Positions 27,816-36,999 are shown, counted from the stretch's first letter. The stretch: DNA of 64,000 bases from UBA1447 sp964627535 (GCA_964627535.1 CAZVJW010000004.1:62001-126000), one strand, 5' to 3'. Program-made: numbers and translations. The notes: a model not told the origin generated them from the letters alone.

Positions 27816-29159
27816 TTATGCCAATATAATTTCCGCCGGCGGTTCTCCCGCATCGTTCATATCCTTCAGCAGCATTGTCCGCAGTTCAGCCCGTACATTT
27901 TCATAGCGGGAATGGCTGATAAGGTTGTTCTGTTCATGCGGGTCACCGATCAAATCATATAAAAACGCTTCGCGGTAAAAAGGTTGAAAAGCAGTATCCG
28001 TGTTATCGTTTGTAACCGAATATTTCCACTTTTTTGAGCGAATTGCCCTGCCTGTCTGGCTCTCGCTGATTTGCAGAAAAACATGGTCGCGCCATTCCTT
28101 AGCTGTTTTTGAGGCAAGCGGTTTCAACGATTTGCCGGCAAAATTCGAAGGCACCGAAATTCCCGCGCAATCAAGTAGGGTTGGAGGTATGTCAATCAGG
28201 CTAACAAGCTCTTCAATAATACTACCGCTATCAAATCCGGGACCGTGCGCAATCAAGGGAACCCTTATGCAGCCTTCATGGCAGGATCGTTTATATTCGG
28301 AATTCCTTGTCCTGAAGTGCGAACCGTGGTCGGAGGAATAAATCAAAATGGTGTTGTCATAAATCCCCAAATTTTTAAGCGTTTCAACAAGTATTCCGAC
28401 ATTGTGATCCAAGCGGTTGCAGCAACTAAGGTAGTCCGGATAATGAAGCCGCCAGTCACCGCCGGTGCCTTCAAGGTCGCCGGGTACTATATAATTCTTA
28501 AAATTCTTCCTTGTGCCCTTAGGGCTTTGATAGCACAGACGGTTGTTTTGGTGATGCGGTTCGAGTTGCGAAATGAAAAGGAAAAACGGATTGGTTACCG
28601 TTCTGTTTTTAAGGTATTCGAGAGCGAATCCGTTGATGCAGTCAGCCCGGTAACCTTTGAAGGGTATCTTTTTATTTTCGCTGTTATAAACAAAGCCGCC
28701 GAAGCCGTTTGATGTGAATTCCAGCGCGTCCGCAGCCATCCAATAGCTTTTATAGCCACCCCTGCGCTCCGTTGGGACGGGCAAGGTTTCGAGCCTGTGA
28801 TTTTTATCGGAGGCCAGGTGCCATTTCCCGATATATGCGGTGTCATATCCTGCATCGTTAAATAGGTTTGCGATGGTTTTCGTTTCTAATGGCAGTGCGA
28901 CACCGTTTCGGAAACAGCCGGTTTGCGTTGCCCAAAGGCCGCTTTGAATGCATGACCTCGCTGGACCGCAGACGGGTTGGCAGGTAAAGGCGTTCTCAAA
29001 TCGTGTCCCTTCAGTTGCCAGAATGTCAAGGTTGGGCGTCACAGGAAGAGCCTGCCCGTAGCAGCCAAGGGTATCCCACCTTTGCTGGTCGGAAAAATAA
29101 AATATCACATTTGGCCGTTCCCCCATATTGAAGTCCGTTCCTTTCCGCAGAAAAGCCAT
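27816..29159 (-). CDS. Sulfatase (Cys-type, formylglycine-dependent), cytoplasmic
   Basis: 447-residue alkaline-phosphatase-fold sulfatase. The active-site motif CGPAR (about residue 65) is of the Cys type, whose Cys must be turned into formylglycine by a sulfatase-maturating enzyme not seen in this window. NVIFYFSDQQRWDTLGCYGQ at the N terminus and SSDHGSHF at about residue 280 give metal ligands, and IGKWHLA is also present. No signal peptide is visible, so it should act inside the cell on imported sulfated sugars. AAGGAAA precedes ATG 29159. It lies beside a NahK-like kinase and a CBM9-like gene on the same strand, hinting at glycan use. The substrate is unknown. Confidence 0.9.
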   Translation of the reverse strand: MAFLRKGTDFNMGERPNVIFYFSDQQRWDTLGCYGQALPVTPNLDILATEGTRFENAFTCQPVCGPARSCIQSGLWATQTGCFRNGVALPLETKTIANLFNDAGYDTAYIGKWHLASDKNHRLETLPVPTERRGGYKSYWMAADALEFTSNGFGGFVYNSENKKIPFKGYRADCINGFALEYLKNRTVTNPFFLFISQLEPHHQNNRLCYQSPKGTRKNFKNYIVPGDLEGTGGDWRLHYPDYLSCCNRLDHNVGILVETLKNLGIYDNTILIYSSDHGSHFRTRNSEYKRSCHEGCIRVPLIAHGPGFDSGSIIEELVSLIDIPPTLLDCAGISVPSNFAGKSLKPLASKTAKEWRDHVFLQISESQTGRAIRSKKWKYSVTNDNTDTAFQPFYREAFLYDLIGDPHEQNNLISHSRYENVRAELRTMLLKDMNDAGEPPAEIILA

Positions 29160-29217
29160 TCAACGTTTCCTTAATTTACAACTGTTGTATCATTTTTAGG
29201 TTATTTCGTGAATGATG

Positions 29218-29556
29218 CTAAACGACAACATATCCGGTTATAATAGTATCTAAAATTTTACCGTCATCATCAATGACGGCTTTTGTTATTTTATAATACG
29301 TAAAAACTGCCGGTTCAAGTCCATCCCTCGTCTGCCACACGTGCAGCCGGATTGCTGTTTTGAAAAGCGCGATTACTTCGCTGTTACGGTCAGCATAGCA
29401 TTGTGTGTATTTAAATTCGGTATCCGGTACCGTGAACTGTTCAATAAAATCCTCTGCAGCGTCGCTTGAGGGCAGGGGAGAAGTTCTGCAATTGCAAAGT
29501 GCCCATTCGGCAATCGTTTTTCGAAGCTCCTCAAATGATATTGTATCAAATGCCAT
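29218..29556 (-). CDS. Hypothetical protein, 112 residues
   Basis: Not recognised. A soluble protein starting MAFDTISFEELRKT with a perfect AAGGAGG seven bases upstream, so it is very likely translated. It has a mixed alpha/beta pattern, with a C-terminal run of beta-type residues (TIITGYVVV) and no signal peptide or membrane segment. It starts 11 bases after the glycerophosphodiesterase-like gene ends, so it is the last gene of that operon. Confidence 0.75.
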   Translation of the reverse strand: MAFDTISFEELRKTIAEWALCNCRTSPLPSSDAAEDFIEQFTVPDTEFKYTQCYADRNSEVIALFKTAIRLHVWQTRDGLEPAVFTYYKITKAVIDDDGKILDTIITGYVVV

Positions 29557-29567
29557 TTGAAACCTCC

Positions 29568-30392
29568 TTAATGCATGGCGGCTTTATCCCTCAATTTCTT
29601 AACGATTTTAAGCAGCAAGTCGGGATTTTTTGTAGTAATGTTATCCACTTCGAAATCAAGCATCCGGTACATATCGACCTCTTTTTCAACATCATAAACG
29701 GAAATTTTGAATTCAAGTGTTTTTACGGTCTCAACAAGTGCTTTGCTGCAAAGTCTGGCAGGACAATTGACTCCGGCGGCACCGAGACTGTAAGCGGTTT
29801 CCACCAGGTTAAGACAATAATCTGTGTTGTTTAACATATGTATATCGGGGCTGATGTCAAGATAAAAGGGGATATCGGGGCTCTCGGTTTGGACGTATGA
29901 AACTTGATTTTTATTTACCCCTGAGTATACGATCCTTTTAGTTAATTCATATTTCTGAGCAAGATTTTCAATTTCGGGGAGTTTAGTAGCCTCTTTTAGA
30001 TCTAAAATCATAGTGACTTCTTTTTTGTCTGTCAATAATTTAAAAATGCTTTCCAAAGTTACCGGTTCATCGCTTATATCGGCATATTTTCTTGCCAGGA
30101 CCGGTACGCCGTCTTTTGTGAAGGATATGTCTGCTGAAATCGCTTGAGCTCCGCTGTTTATACCGGCTTTTGCGGAAACATATGAATTTACCGCGGTTTC
30201 CATACAGCCGGTTTCGGCTGTTACGGTGAAGATTGCTGAAAGTTTAATGTCTTTTTCGCTCAGTTCGCTTATCAGAAGTTTTTCCTGGCTTTTTTGAAAA
30301 ACTGAAAATGCAAACAGAATTATCGCTGTAAGTGTCACAATTGAACCGGTTATTGCAACCGCAGCTTTGAAGTGGCTCTTCTTCAAAATCAA
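29568..30392 (-). CDS. Glycerophosphodiesterase-like membrane protein, catalytic residues degenerate
   Basis: 274 residues with one N-terminal membrane anchor (about residues 12-32). The rest has the outline of the GDPD TIM barrel: GINSGAQAISADISFTKDGV resembles the GADxIExDVxxTKDGxxV block, and VDNITTKNPDLLLKI resembles the C-terminal VDGIxTDxPD block. However, the HRG motif, the Glu of IExD and the His of the HD motif are replaced (TVTAETG, ISAD and LARKYAD), so catalysis in the usual way seems unlikely. It may be a binding or regulatory pseudoenzyme. The ATG overlaps the stop of the upstream kinase gene by 4 bases. Confidence 0.7.
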   Translation of the reverse strand: MILKKSHFKAAVAITGSIVTLTAIILFAFSVFQKSQEKLLISELSEKDIKLSAIFTVTAETGCMETAVNSYVSAKAGINSGAQAISADISFTKDGVPVLARKYADISDEPVTLESIFKLLTDKKEVTMILDLKEATKLPEIENLAQKYELTKRIVYSGVNKNQVSYVQTESPDIPFYLDISPDIHMLNNTDYCLNLVETAYSLGAAGVNCPARLCSKALVETVKTLEFKISVYDVEKEVDMYRMLDFEVDNITTKNPDLLLKIVKKLRDKAAMH

Positions 30393-31507
30393 AGCCTCCT
30401 GAATATTCTTGTTGTTATGTCATTCATAATATCCATTTTTTTTTCAATATCGGCTACAAGGGCAAACTGTGTGCGGCATCTAACTAAATTATGGTCGTCA
30501 TAAGCTGTGCGAAAATAAACGTCTCCGTTAAGGTAGTCTGTTAAAAAGCGTGTTCCGCATTCAAATGTAAGCAGTTTGGCGGAAAACGGAAGATATTCCA
30601 CTTCACACGGCGTAAGGCTTTTCCCTGCCGAGCTAAGGTAACCTCTTACATATTCCTCAAAAAGTTCCAAGTTAAGTGAAACCTTGCTGACGTCTTTTTC
30701 GTCCTCTTCCGCTGTGTTAGCGCCATAGCGTATACTGTCGCCGAAATCATATAATGAAAGTCCCGGCATAACGGTGTCAAGGTCAATTACGCAGATACCC
30801 TCATTGCTTTCGGAGTCGAACATAACATTATTTAATTTTGTGTCATTGTGTGTTACCCTAAGTGGAAGCTTGCCGCATTGCAGTAAGTCAAGCAGTACAC
30901 TGGTATCGTTCTCTCGATCATAAGCGAAAGCAATCTCATCCCGTACGGAGTCCGCTCTGCCGGCAGCATTTTCCTCAACCGCCTTTTTTAAATCAGCAAA
31001 GCGGGAAACGGTGTTGTGAAAATTGGGAATTGTTTCATGCAGTTTATCAATAGGGAAATCCGCAAGCATACATTGGAACCTGCCGAAAGCTTTTGCAGCA
31101 TTATAAAAAACCGTCGGGTCATCGATATGCTCACAGGTATAAGCTCGGGTAATAAAGTTATAGCAGCGCCAATATCTTCTCTCTTTATCAATGAAGTAAG
31201 GCTTTTTATCTTTGGTTAGAATAACATTCAGGTTTTCTCTGTCAGGGTCACCTTCGTTTTGAACGATTATATCGCGCAGATATGCGGTAACATGAACAAT
31301 GTTTTCCATCAGTTCATCGGGTTTTTTAAAAACATTGGTATTGATTTGTTGTAGAAGGTAATAATTAATAACTTCAAATTCATCTCTGAATTCAAGAACA
31401 AAAGTGTTGTTAATATGGCCGTTGTTGGAAACATAGAAGCCAGCGTATTCGCCTTTAAAATTAAAATTCGGAAGTATTTCCTCAATATTAAACGATTCTT
31501 GCTGCAC
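30389..31507 (-). CDS. Aminoglycoside-phosphotransferase-fold kinase, NahK-like
   Basis: 372-residue kinase of the APH/choline kinase fold. The catalytic loop is THNDTKLNNVMFD (about residue 225) and the metal-binding IDLDTVMPG follows. The closest known pattern is N-acetylhexosamine 1-kinase (NahK/LnpB) of the mucin and milk-sugar pathway, which makes GlcNAc-1-P or GalNAc-1-P. This assignment is by motif spacing and remains tentative. Start is GTG 31507, with AAAGGTGA seven bases upstream; an ATG at 31525 has no ribosome site. It is the first gene of an operon with the GDPD-like gene (4-base overlap). Confidence 0.75.
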   Translation of the reverse strand: MQQESFNIEEILPNFNFKGEYAGFYVSNNGHINNTFVLEFRDEFEVINYYLLQQINTNVFKKPDELMENIVHVTAYLRDIIVQNEGDPDRENLNVILTKDKKPYFIDKERRYWRCYNFITRAYTCEHIDDPTVFYNAAKAFGRFQCMLADFPIDKLHETIPNFHNTVSRFADLKKAVEENAAGRADSVRDEIAFAYDRENDTSVLLDLLQCGKLPLRVTHNDTKLNNVMFDSESNEGICVIDLDTVMPGLSLYDFGDSIRYGANTAEEDEKDVSKVSLNLELFEEYVRGYLSSAGKSLTPCEVEYLPFSAKLLTFECGTRFLTDYLNGDVYFRTAYDDHNLVRCRTQFALVADIEKKMDIMNDITTRIFRRL

Positions 31508-31710
31508 GGAAATTTCACCTTTCATTTTATATATTTTACCGGTTGAACCCCGTCATGCAAACAACGTTTTAAAACGATAAATCGTTGCTTCAACTAAATC
31601 TGCCGATATCGGACCGGGTTCTTTTATAAGTGCCAGCTTTTGGGAATGTAAAACTGTACTGGCAGGTTCGAAGAGGTTTTAAATAAAGCTCTTATTATAT
31701 AAAAACATAT

Positions 31711-32367
31711 TTAGAGGGTTGAATTCGTTGCCATCATATGCTGCCCGGCAGGTGTTAATAGTATTTCACCGAAGCATGAAGGATTATGAAAGCCAAGTTC
31801 CGCCGAATCGGCAGGAAAAAATGCGGCATAATGAGGAACCGGGGTTTTATCGCCGCATTTGTAAAAGTTGCCTTTCATTTCGCAGGGGGAAACAGCGTAA
31901 TCAATGCCGTAGATTTCGCCGATAAGCGCATCCGGAATGAAAATTTCAACCCCCCAGGCGGTTTTTCCTTTTTCCTTCTTTTCGAAGCAGGTAATCCGGG
32001 GTTCAAAAGAACAAAATTCTTTCAGGAAAACTCTGTTATTGCGCTGTTCGCCGAACTGGGAAAGATATATTCCGCTGCAATTCATTTCGAAGTTGATATA
32101 CCCGGGATTTCCCGGAACCGGCTGCAGGAAAAGCTCAAGGCAGCTGTCCTCATAAACGGGATCGTCCCGTTTTGTGCCGGCACAACGGGGATTTTCCTCA
32201 AAGGACCATAGCCTGGCATAAATTCCCTTACCACGGACACCGCAAAGCTGAGCAAATGATTCGGGGCGGAAGGGTTTGTTTTCTTCCCAATGAAAGCTGT
32301 TGATTTCAGCTGCGGGAACGGTTTCCCAGTTGGGCATATCATCAAAGAGAAAGGTGCTGTAGGCCAT
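31711..32367 (-). CDS. CBM9-like carbohydrate-binding protein
   Basis: 218 residues without signal peptide. The core pattern (DSCLELFLQPVPG, YINFEMNCSG, then GKTAWGVEIFIP) and the C-terminal FHNPSCFGEI match the CBM9-like (DOMON-type) beta-sandwich found alone in many Clostridia. GGGAGG lies seven bases before ATG 32367, so this start is preferred over the one five codons upstream. It faces its own good promoter, divergent from the aldolase operon. Function is unknown; sugar binding is inferred. Confidence 0.75.
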   Translation of the reverse strand: MAYSTFLFDDMPNWETVPAAEINSFHWEENKPFRPESFAQLCGVRGKGIYARLWSFEENPRCAGTKRDDPVYEDSCLELFLQPVPGNPGYINFEMNCSGIYLSQFGEQRNNRVFLKEFCSFEPRITCFEKKEKGKTAWGVEIFIPDALIGEIYGIDYAVSPCEMKGNFYKCGDKTPVPHYAAFFPADSAELGFHNPSCFGEILLTPAGQHMMATNSTL

Positions 32368-32407
32368 ATAAAACCTCCCCAAAAACCTTTAGAAAGTCAG
32401 CCAAATA

Positions 32408-32436
32408 ATTATACATTTTTTAAATTGTTAAGTCAA
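32408..32436 (-). promoter_or_regulatory. Promoter of the CBM9-like gene
   Basis: On the minus strand TTGACT (32436-32431), 17-base spacer and a perfect TATAAT (32413-32408), 41 bases before the start. Confidence 0.8.
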
Positions 32437-32522
32437 GATTCGGGGTTTTTAAATAAAAAATAATTAAAGGTTTAATTTTAAAACAAATTGTGGTAAAGTA
32501 TTAGCATTATGGAGGTACTGAA

Positions 32523-33626
32523 ATGATATTGAATGAGCTCGTGAATTTCTCGAACCAATACGGAAAAAGGGAAGACCTCGTTTTGGCAGGCGGGGGGAAT
32601 ACTTCTGCAAAGAAGGGGAAAGCCCTTTATATTAAAGGCTCCGGCACCGCGCTGGCGACGATAACCGCCGATGGCTTTGTTAAAATGGACAGAAGCCTGC
32701 TCGCGGAAATCTTTGTGAAAAATTACCCCGAGGAAGATGCTGCGCGCGAAGCCGCGGCGCTGGCGGACCTTATGGCGGCAAAAATGCCCGGCGAAGAGGC
32801 GAAACGGCCGAGCGTTGAGACAACGCTTCACAGCCTTTTCCCGCAAACCTTCGTGCTGCATTTGCACCCGGCGCTTGTCAACGGGCTGACATGCGGCAAA
32901 GCCGGCGATGAAATAGCCAAGGCTCTTTTCGGGGACGAATTCCTCTGGATCGAAAGCTGCCGCCCCGGGTACATTCTGGCAAAGCTTTGCAGTGCTAAAA
33001 TGAAAGAATACACAATTCGTACCGGTAAACCGGTTTCGACTCTTATTTTGCAGAACCACGGTATCTTTATCGCCGCGGATACTACGGCGGAACTTGATTT
33101 AATACTCGAAAACGTCCTCTCGGCTTTGGATAAAAGGCTGATAAGGCGGCCGGATTTCTCAATGAAGGAATATGACGAGGAACAGGCTGACAGAATAGGC
33201 CACAAAGTAAAAGATCTTTACGGAAGAGACGCCGGCGTGCTGTTTGAAAGCAGCACCGAAGCGCGGCGCTTCGCTCGAAGCGAACAAGCGGCCTTGCCGC
33301 TGCTTTCACCGTTTACACCCGACCATATCGTTTATTGCAAGGCATTCCCGCTGTTCCTGGACGATGCCGTTAATCTTGAACGCAAATTCCTTAAATACAA
33401 GCAAAATTACGGTTACGCACCGAAAATAATTATTGCCGAAGGGATCGGGATTTTTGCCGCGGGTCAAAACGAAAAAGATGCGAAAACAGCACAATTGCTG
33501 TTTAACGACGCAATGAAGGTTGCCGTTTATTCCGAAAGTTTCGGCGGCCCGCTCCATTTGTCGCCCGAGCTTACGGATTTCATCATCAACTGGGAAGTGG
33601 AAAGTTACCGTCAAAAACAAAACTAA
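32523..33626 (+). CDS. Class II aldolase/adducin family protein, RhaD-like
   Basis: 367 residues. LAGGGNTSAKKGKALYIKGS near the N terminus and the zinc ligands HLHP (about residue 117) and QNHG (about residue 180) show a class II aldolase. The order resembles the aldolase half of the fused rhamnulose-1-phosphate aldolase/dehydrogenase (RhaEW/YuxG). GGAGG precedes ATG 32523. First gene of an operon with an SGNH hydrolase and a short-chain dehydrogenase, so the two halves of the fused enzyme appear here as separate genes. The actual sugar phosphate is not known. Confidence 0.8.
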   Translation: MILNELVNFSNQYGKREDLVLAGGGNTSAKKGKALYIKGSGTALATITADGFVKMDRSLLAEIFVKNYPEEDAAREAAALADLMAAKMPGEEAKRPSVETTLHSLFPQTFVLHLHPALVNGLTCGKAGDEIAKALFGDEFLWIESCRPGYILAKLCSAKMKEYTIRTGKPVSTLILQNHGIFIAADTTAELDLILENVLSALDKRLIRRPDFSMKEYDEEQADRIGHKVKDLYGRDAGVLFESSTEARRFARSEQAALPLLSPFTPDHIVYCKAFPLFLDDAVNLERKFLKYKQNYGYAPKIIIAEGIGIFAAGQNEKDAKTAQLLFNDAMKVAVYSESFGGPLHLSPELTDFIINWEVESYRQKQN

Positions 33627-33644
33627 AGATTGCGGGTGACTGTT

Positions 33645-34793
33645 ATGGCATTTTTAAAAAGGCTGTTCCTTTTCTTGCTGTCATTTTTCTTTGCGGGTCC
33701 GGTTATAGGAGTTGTAGTTGGAGGTGGAGAGTTGCTGCAATATGATAAATATACGCTGGAGGCTTATATGCAGCCTGTCTGGCAGGGCGATATTGTTTAC
33801 AATGAAACATTGATGTTTGTTGAGGACGAAAACGGTAATGTTCCGCCCGCACCGCTGCTTTATAAGCCGGACGAAGTAATTTCGTTGCGCTCATTTGACC
33901 TTGCCACGGAATATGTTCCGGGTGAGGATTACACCGTTGACGGCAACGGCTGCATCGTATTAACCGAAAATTCAAGAATAGTCAAATGGAGTTACGCGGA
34001 GTATTATCCCCCCGAAGCAATACCCAGCCGCACTTTTGATAAAACCGGCGGCGGTTATCTTTCCTTCGGTGAAGGAGATACATATTATAAAACCCAGGTG
34101 GCGGTCACTTACCGCCATTCCGATGCCTGGGAAGGCGATTTCCCGGTTTATAAAGGCGATAAACTCGAAAAAACAATGGCCAAGCTGAAAAACGGCGAAA
34201 ATCTGACAATCGTCTATTACGGCGACAGCATTACGACAGGCGCAAACTCCAGCAACACGCAGGCGCCGTTTGCCCCGATTTGGACACAGCTTGTAACGCA
34301 AACGCTGGCAGCGGAGTTCAGCAATCCGAATATAACCGAAATCAACACCGCGGTCGGCGGAACGAATGCCGAGTGGGGAGTCGATAATTTAAAAGAACGG
34401 GTTATCGCATACAATCCGGATCTGGTTGTTATCGCGTTCGGCATGAACAATGCCGGAACCGCTCCGGTAGTATATGCCTGCCAAATCAACAAAATGATTA
34501 ATGAAGTCCGCAAGACAAACAAGGCTGCGGAATTTATCCTTGTTTCCCCGATGCAGCCAAACAAAGAGGCAAAAGGCTTTTACGGCAATCAAAAAAAGTT
34601 TGAATGCGTATTGGAAAATATCGCTTGTTTAAGAGACGGTGTCACCGTCGCGCCGGTGTGGAGTATGCATTCGTATTTGCTGGAACATAAGCGCTATTAT
34701 GATATGACAGGCAACAATGTCAACCACCCGAATGACTTCCTGGCAAGAGTTTACGCGCAGACGGTCGCCGTTCTGCTTATCGGAAAGGAATAG
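33645..34793 (+). CDS. SGNH/GDSL hydrolase with N-terminal membrane anchor
   Basis: 382 residues starting at ATG 33645 (GGGTGA five bases before; a TTG at 33630 is possible). A hydrophobic N-terminal segment is a signal peptide or anchor. The first half is an N-terminal beta domain, and the SGNH domain begins near residue 185: YYGDSITTGA (nucleophile Ser), GGTNAEWG, AFGMNN (the usual GxND is GMNN here), and a C-terminal NHPND with the catalytic His. It is probably an esterase or deacetylase of surface or dietary polysaccharide. It lies 18 bases after the aldolase and 5 before the dehydrogenase. Confidence 0.85.
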   Translation: MAFLKRLFLFLLSFFFAGPVIGVVVGGGELLQYDKYTLEAYMQPVWQGDIVYNETLMFVEDENGNVPPAPLLYKPDEVISLRSFDLATEYVPGEDYTVDGNGCIVLTENSRIVKWSYAEYYPPEAIPSRTFDKTGGGYLSFGEGDTYYKTQVAVTYRHSDAWEGDFPVYKGDKLEKTMAKLKNGENLTIVYYGDSITTGANSSNTQAPFAPIWTQLVTQTLAAEFSNPNITEINTAVGGTNAEWGVDNLKERVIAYNPDLVVIAFGMNNAGTAPVVYACQINKMINEVRKTNKAAEFILVSPMQPNKEAKGFYGNQKKFECVLENIACLRDGVTVAPVWSMHSYLLEHKRYYDMTGNNVNHPNDFLARVYAQTVAVLLIGKE

Positions 34794-34798
34794 ATAAT

Positions 34799-35677
34799 AT
34801 GGATTTGCAGCAAGCAAAAGAATTTGCAAAAGCAAATGTAAAAAACCGCGTGTTTTCACAAGGCAGGCTCTCGGGGAAAATCGCGATTGTTACCGGCAGC
34901 GCGCAGGGCTTCGGGCTCGGAATAGCCAAGGCGATGCACAGCCAAGGCGCCGCTGTTGTTATCGCAGATCTGCCGGTCCAGCGTGAAGCAGCGGACGCAA
35001 TCGTTGCGGAGCTTGGCGGGCAGGCTGTTTTTTGCCCGGTTGATGTTGCGGATGAAGCTTCTGTAATAGGCTTGATTTGCAGGACGGTTGAGCTTTTCGG
35101 CGGGCTTGATATGATGATTTCAAATGCCGGTGTGTTAAAAGCCGGTTCACTCGCCGACATGGATTACAAAAGCTTCGAATTTGTTACAAAGGTAAACTAT
35201 ATGGGCTACTTTTTGTGCGCGAAATACGCTTCGGAAATCATGAAAGTTCAGTTCGAGGCTGACAATTCAAAATGGAGCGATATCATTCAGGTGAATTCAA
35301 AATCCGGGCTTATCGGCTCGAAAAACAACTTCGCCTATTCGGGCGGCAAATTCGGCGGGATAGGCTTGACCCAAAGCTTTGCGTTGGAGCTAGCGCCTTA
35401 TCAAATAAAAGTCAATGCGGTTTGCCCCGGCAATTTTTACGAAGGACCGTTGTGGTCGGACCCGGAGAACGGCTTGTTTGTGCAATACCTGAAAGCAGGC
35501 AAAGTTCCGGGCGCGAAGACGGTTGAGGATGTTAAAGATTATTATCTCTCACTTTCCCCGATCAAGCGCGGCTGTTCTCCTGTGGATGTTGCCAAGGCGA
35601 TTTTCTATTGTGCAGACCAGTGCTTTGAAACCGGCCAGGCAATTCCCGTTACGGGCGGCCAGGTAATGCTGGGGTAG
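34799..35677 (+). CDS. Short-chain dehydrogenase, sorbitol-6-phosphate dehydrogenase-like
   Basis: 292-residue NAD(P)-dependent short-chain dehydrogenase. The cofactor loop TGSAQGFGLG (about residue 34), NAG (about residue 110), Ser of VNSKSGLIGS and the catalytic YSGGK are all present. The block IGSKNNFAYSGGKFGGIGLT and the GYFLCAKYAS region resemble SrlD (sorbitol-6-phosphate 2-dehydrogenase) and the dehydrogenase half of RhaEW-type fusions. The substrate is unproven. Last gene of the aldolase-SGNH operon, with AAAGGAA before the ATG. Confidence 0.85.
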   Translation: MDLQQAKEFAKANVKNRVFSQGRLSGKIAIVTGSAQGFGLGIAKAMHSQGAAVVIADLPVQREAADAIVAELGGQAVFCPVDVADEASVIGLICRTVELFGGLDMMISNAGVLKAGSLADMDYKSFEFVTKVNYMGYFLCAKYASEIMKVQFEADNSKWSDIIQVNSKSGLIGSKNNFAYSGGKFGGIGLTQSFALELAPYQIKVNAVCPGNFYEGPLWSDPENGLFVQYLKAGKVPGAKTVEDVKDYYLSLSPIKRGCSPVDVAKAIFYCADQCFETGQAIPVTGGQVMLG

Positions 35678-35689
35678 TTGTTAGTGGTC

Positions 35690-35731
<42 letters not shown>

Positions 35732-35737
35732 ACGAAT

Positions 35738-35766
35738 TGTAGGGGACGGGTCGTCCGTCCCGCAAA
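35738..35766 (+). repeat. 29-bp palindromic repeat, copy 2
   Basis: Identical to 10412-10440, with core GGGACGGGTCGTCCGTCCC. It may fold and end the aldolase operon transcript. Confidence 0.8.
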
Positions 35767-35811
35767 AAACAATATAAATATCAAAAAAGGAACACAGAAA
35801 GCGGTACAAAT

Positions 35812-36999
35812 ATGCAGGAGATTTTACAACAACTGAATGCAGGCAATGCATCCGACAGGTTGGCAACACTTAAAAAAATAATCGCGGCTGAAAAAGAACC
35901 GCCAGCCGTTCTGCCTCAATTCGCGAACAATCATATTCACACGACTTATTCATTTTCACCGTATTCACCGGCGGCTGCGGTGTATTTCGCGCGCGCGGCA
36001 GGCTTGCAGACAGCCGGGATTATGGACCATGATTCCATAGGCGGGGCGGAGGAATTCATTGAGGCCGGGTTGATTGCGGGTATCGCGACAACGATAGGGC
36101 TCGAATGCAGGGTAAGTGTGGATCATACACCGCTTGAAGGCCTGCGTGTAAATAATCCGGACCAGAAAAGCAACGCATATATGGCGCTGCATGGCGTTCC
36201 GCATACGCAGATCAATTATCTGCAGGAAGTTTTTAAACCGCTCAGGGAGAAAAGAAATGTCCGCAACCGGGAAATGGTTGAGAACATCAATTCTTTAATG
36301 ACACCGTTTGGGATCAGCCTGGATTTTGACAGCGAGATTGAACCGACTTCCCAATTTTCCGTTGGCGGCTGCGTAACGGAGCGGCATTTGCTGTTTGCGC
36401 TCGGGAAGAAAATATTGGAAACCATCGGCCGGCCAAAAACGGCGGAATTTCTGGAAAACGAAATGAAAATTCCGCTCTCTCAAAAGCAGAAAGAGCAGAT
36501 GACGGATGAAGAAAACCCGTATTTTCTCTATGATCTCCTGGGGATTCTGAAGTCAAACCTCGTCGAGAGAATCTATGTTCCCGCAACGGTCGAATGCATG
36601 CATATTTCGGAACTGTCGCGTTTGGCGAAAGACACCGGTGCGCTTTTATGCTATTCCTATCTCGGGGATGTAGGCGACTCCGTCACGGGGGATAAAAAAA
36701 CGCAGAAGTTTGAGGACAGTTTTCTTGACTTGTTGTTTGATGTGATCAAGGATCAAAATATTAGCGCTGTCACCTACATGCCCTCCCGCAATACGCCGGA
36801 ACAGCTCATGCGGATTCAGAAAATGTGCAGGGATAGGGGATTAACGGAAATTTCCGGCGAGGACATTAATACGCCCCGCCAGAAATTTATCTGCGAACAG
36901 TTGGCGCAGCCGCAGTTTGCGCATTTAATTGATGCCACATGGAAACTGATTGAGCGGGAAAAAGCCGAAACCGAGCGCCAGTTAAACAGGATTAACTGA
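35812..36999 (+). CDS. PHP-domain metal-dependent hydrolase
   Basis: 395 residues. The PHP metal-binding motif NNHIHTTYS lies near residue 42, followed by IMDHDS (about residue 71) and a conserved GLECRV block (about residue 100); later GEDINTP fits a further metal-ligand position. The family hydrolyses phosphoesters; the target here is unknown. It is distinct from DNA polymerase and histidinol phosphatase proteins because of the long insert between residues 110 and 230. The ribosome site is weak. Its end overlaps the end of the opposing lipoate ligase gene by eight bases (TTAACTGA). Confidence 0.85.
   Translation: MQEILQQLNAGNASDRLATLKKIIAAEKEPPAVLPQFANNHIHTTYSFSPYSPAAAVYFARAAGLQTAGIMDHDSIGGAEEFIEAGLIAGIATTIGLECRVSVDHTPLEGLRVNNPDQKSNAYMALHGVPHTQINYLQEVFKPLREKRNVRNREMVENINSLMTPFGISLDFDSEIEPTSQFSVGGCVTERHLLFALGKKILETIGRPKTAEFLENEMKIPLSQKQKEQMTDEENPYFLYDLLGILKSNLVERIYVPATVECMHISELSRLAKDTGALLCYSYLGDVGDSVTGDKKTQKFEDSFLDLLFDVIKDQNISAVTYMPSRNTPEQLMRIQKMCRDRGLTEISGEDINTPRQKFICEQLAQPQFAHLIDATWKLIEREKAETERQLNRIN

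Noticed and set aside
28245..28712. 155-codon plus-strand ORF opposite the sulfatase
   Set aside because: Antisense to a gene with clear catalytic motifs; no start signal.
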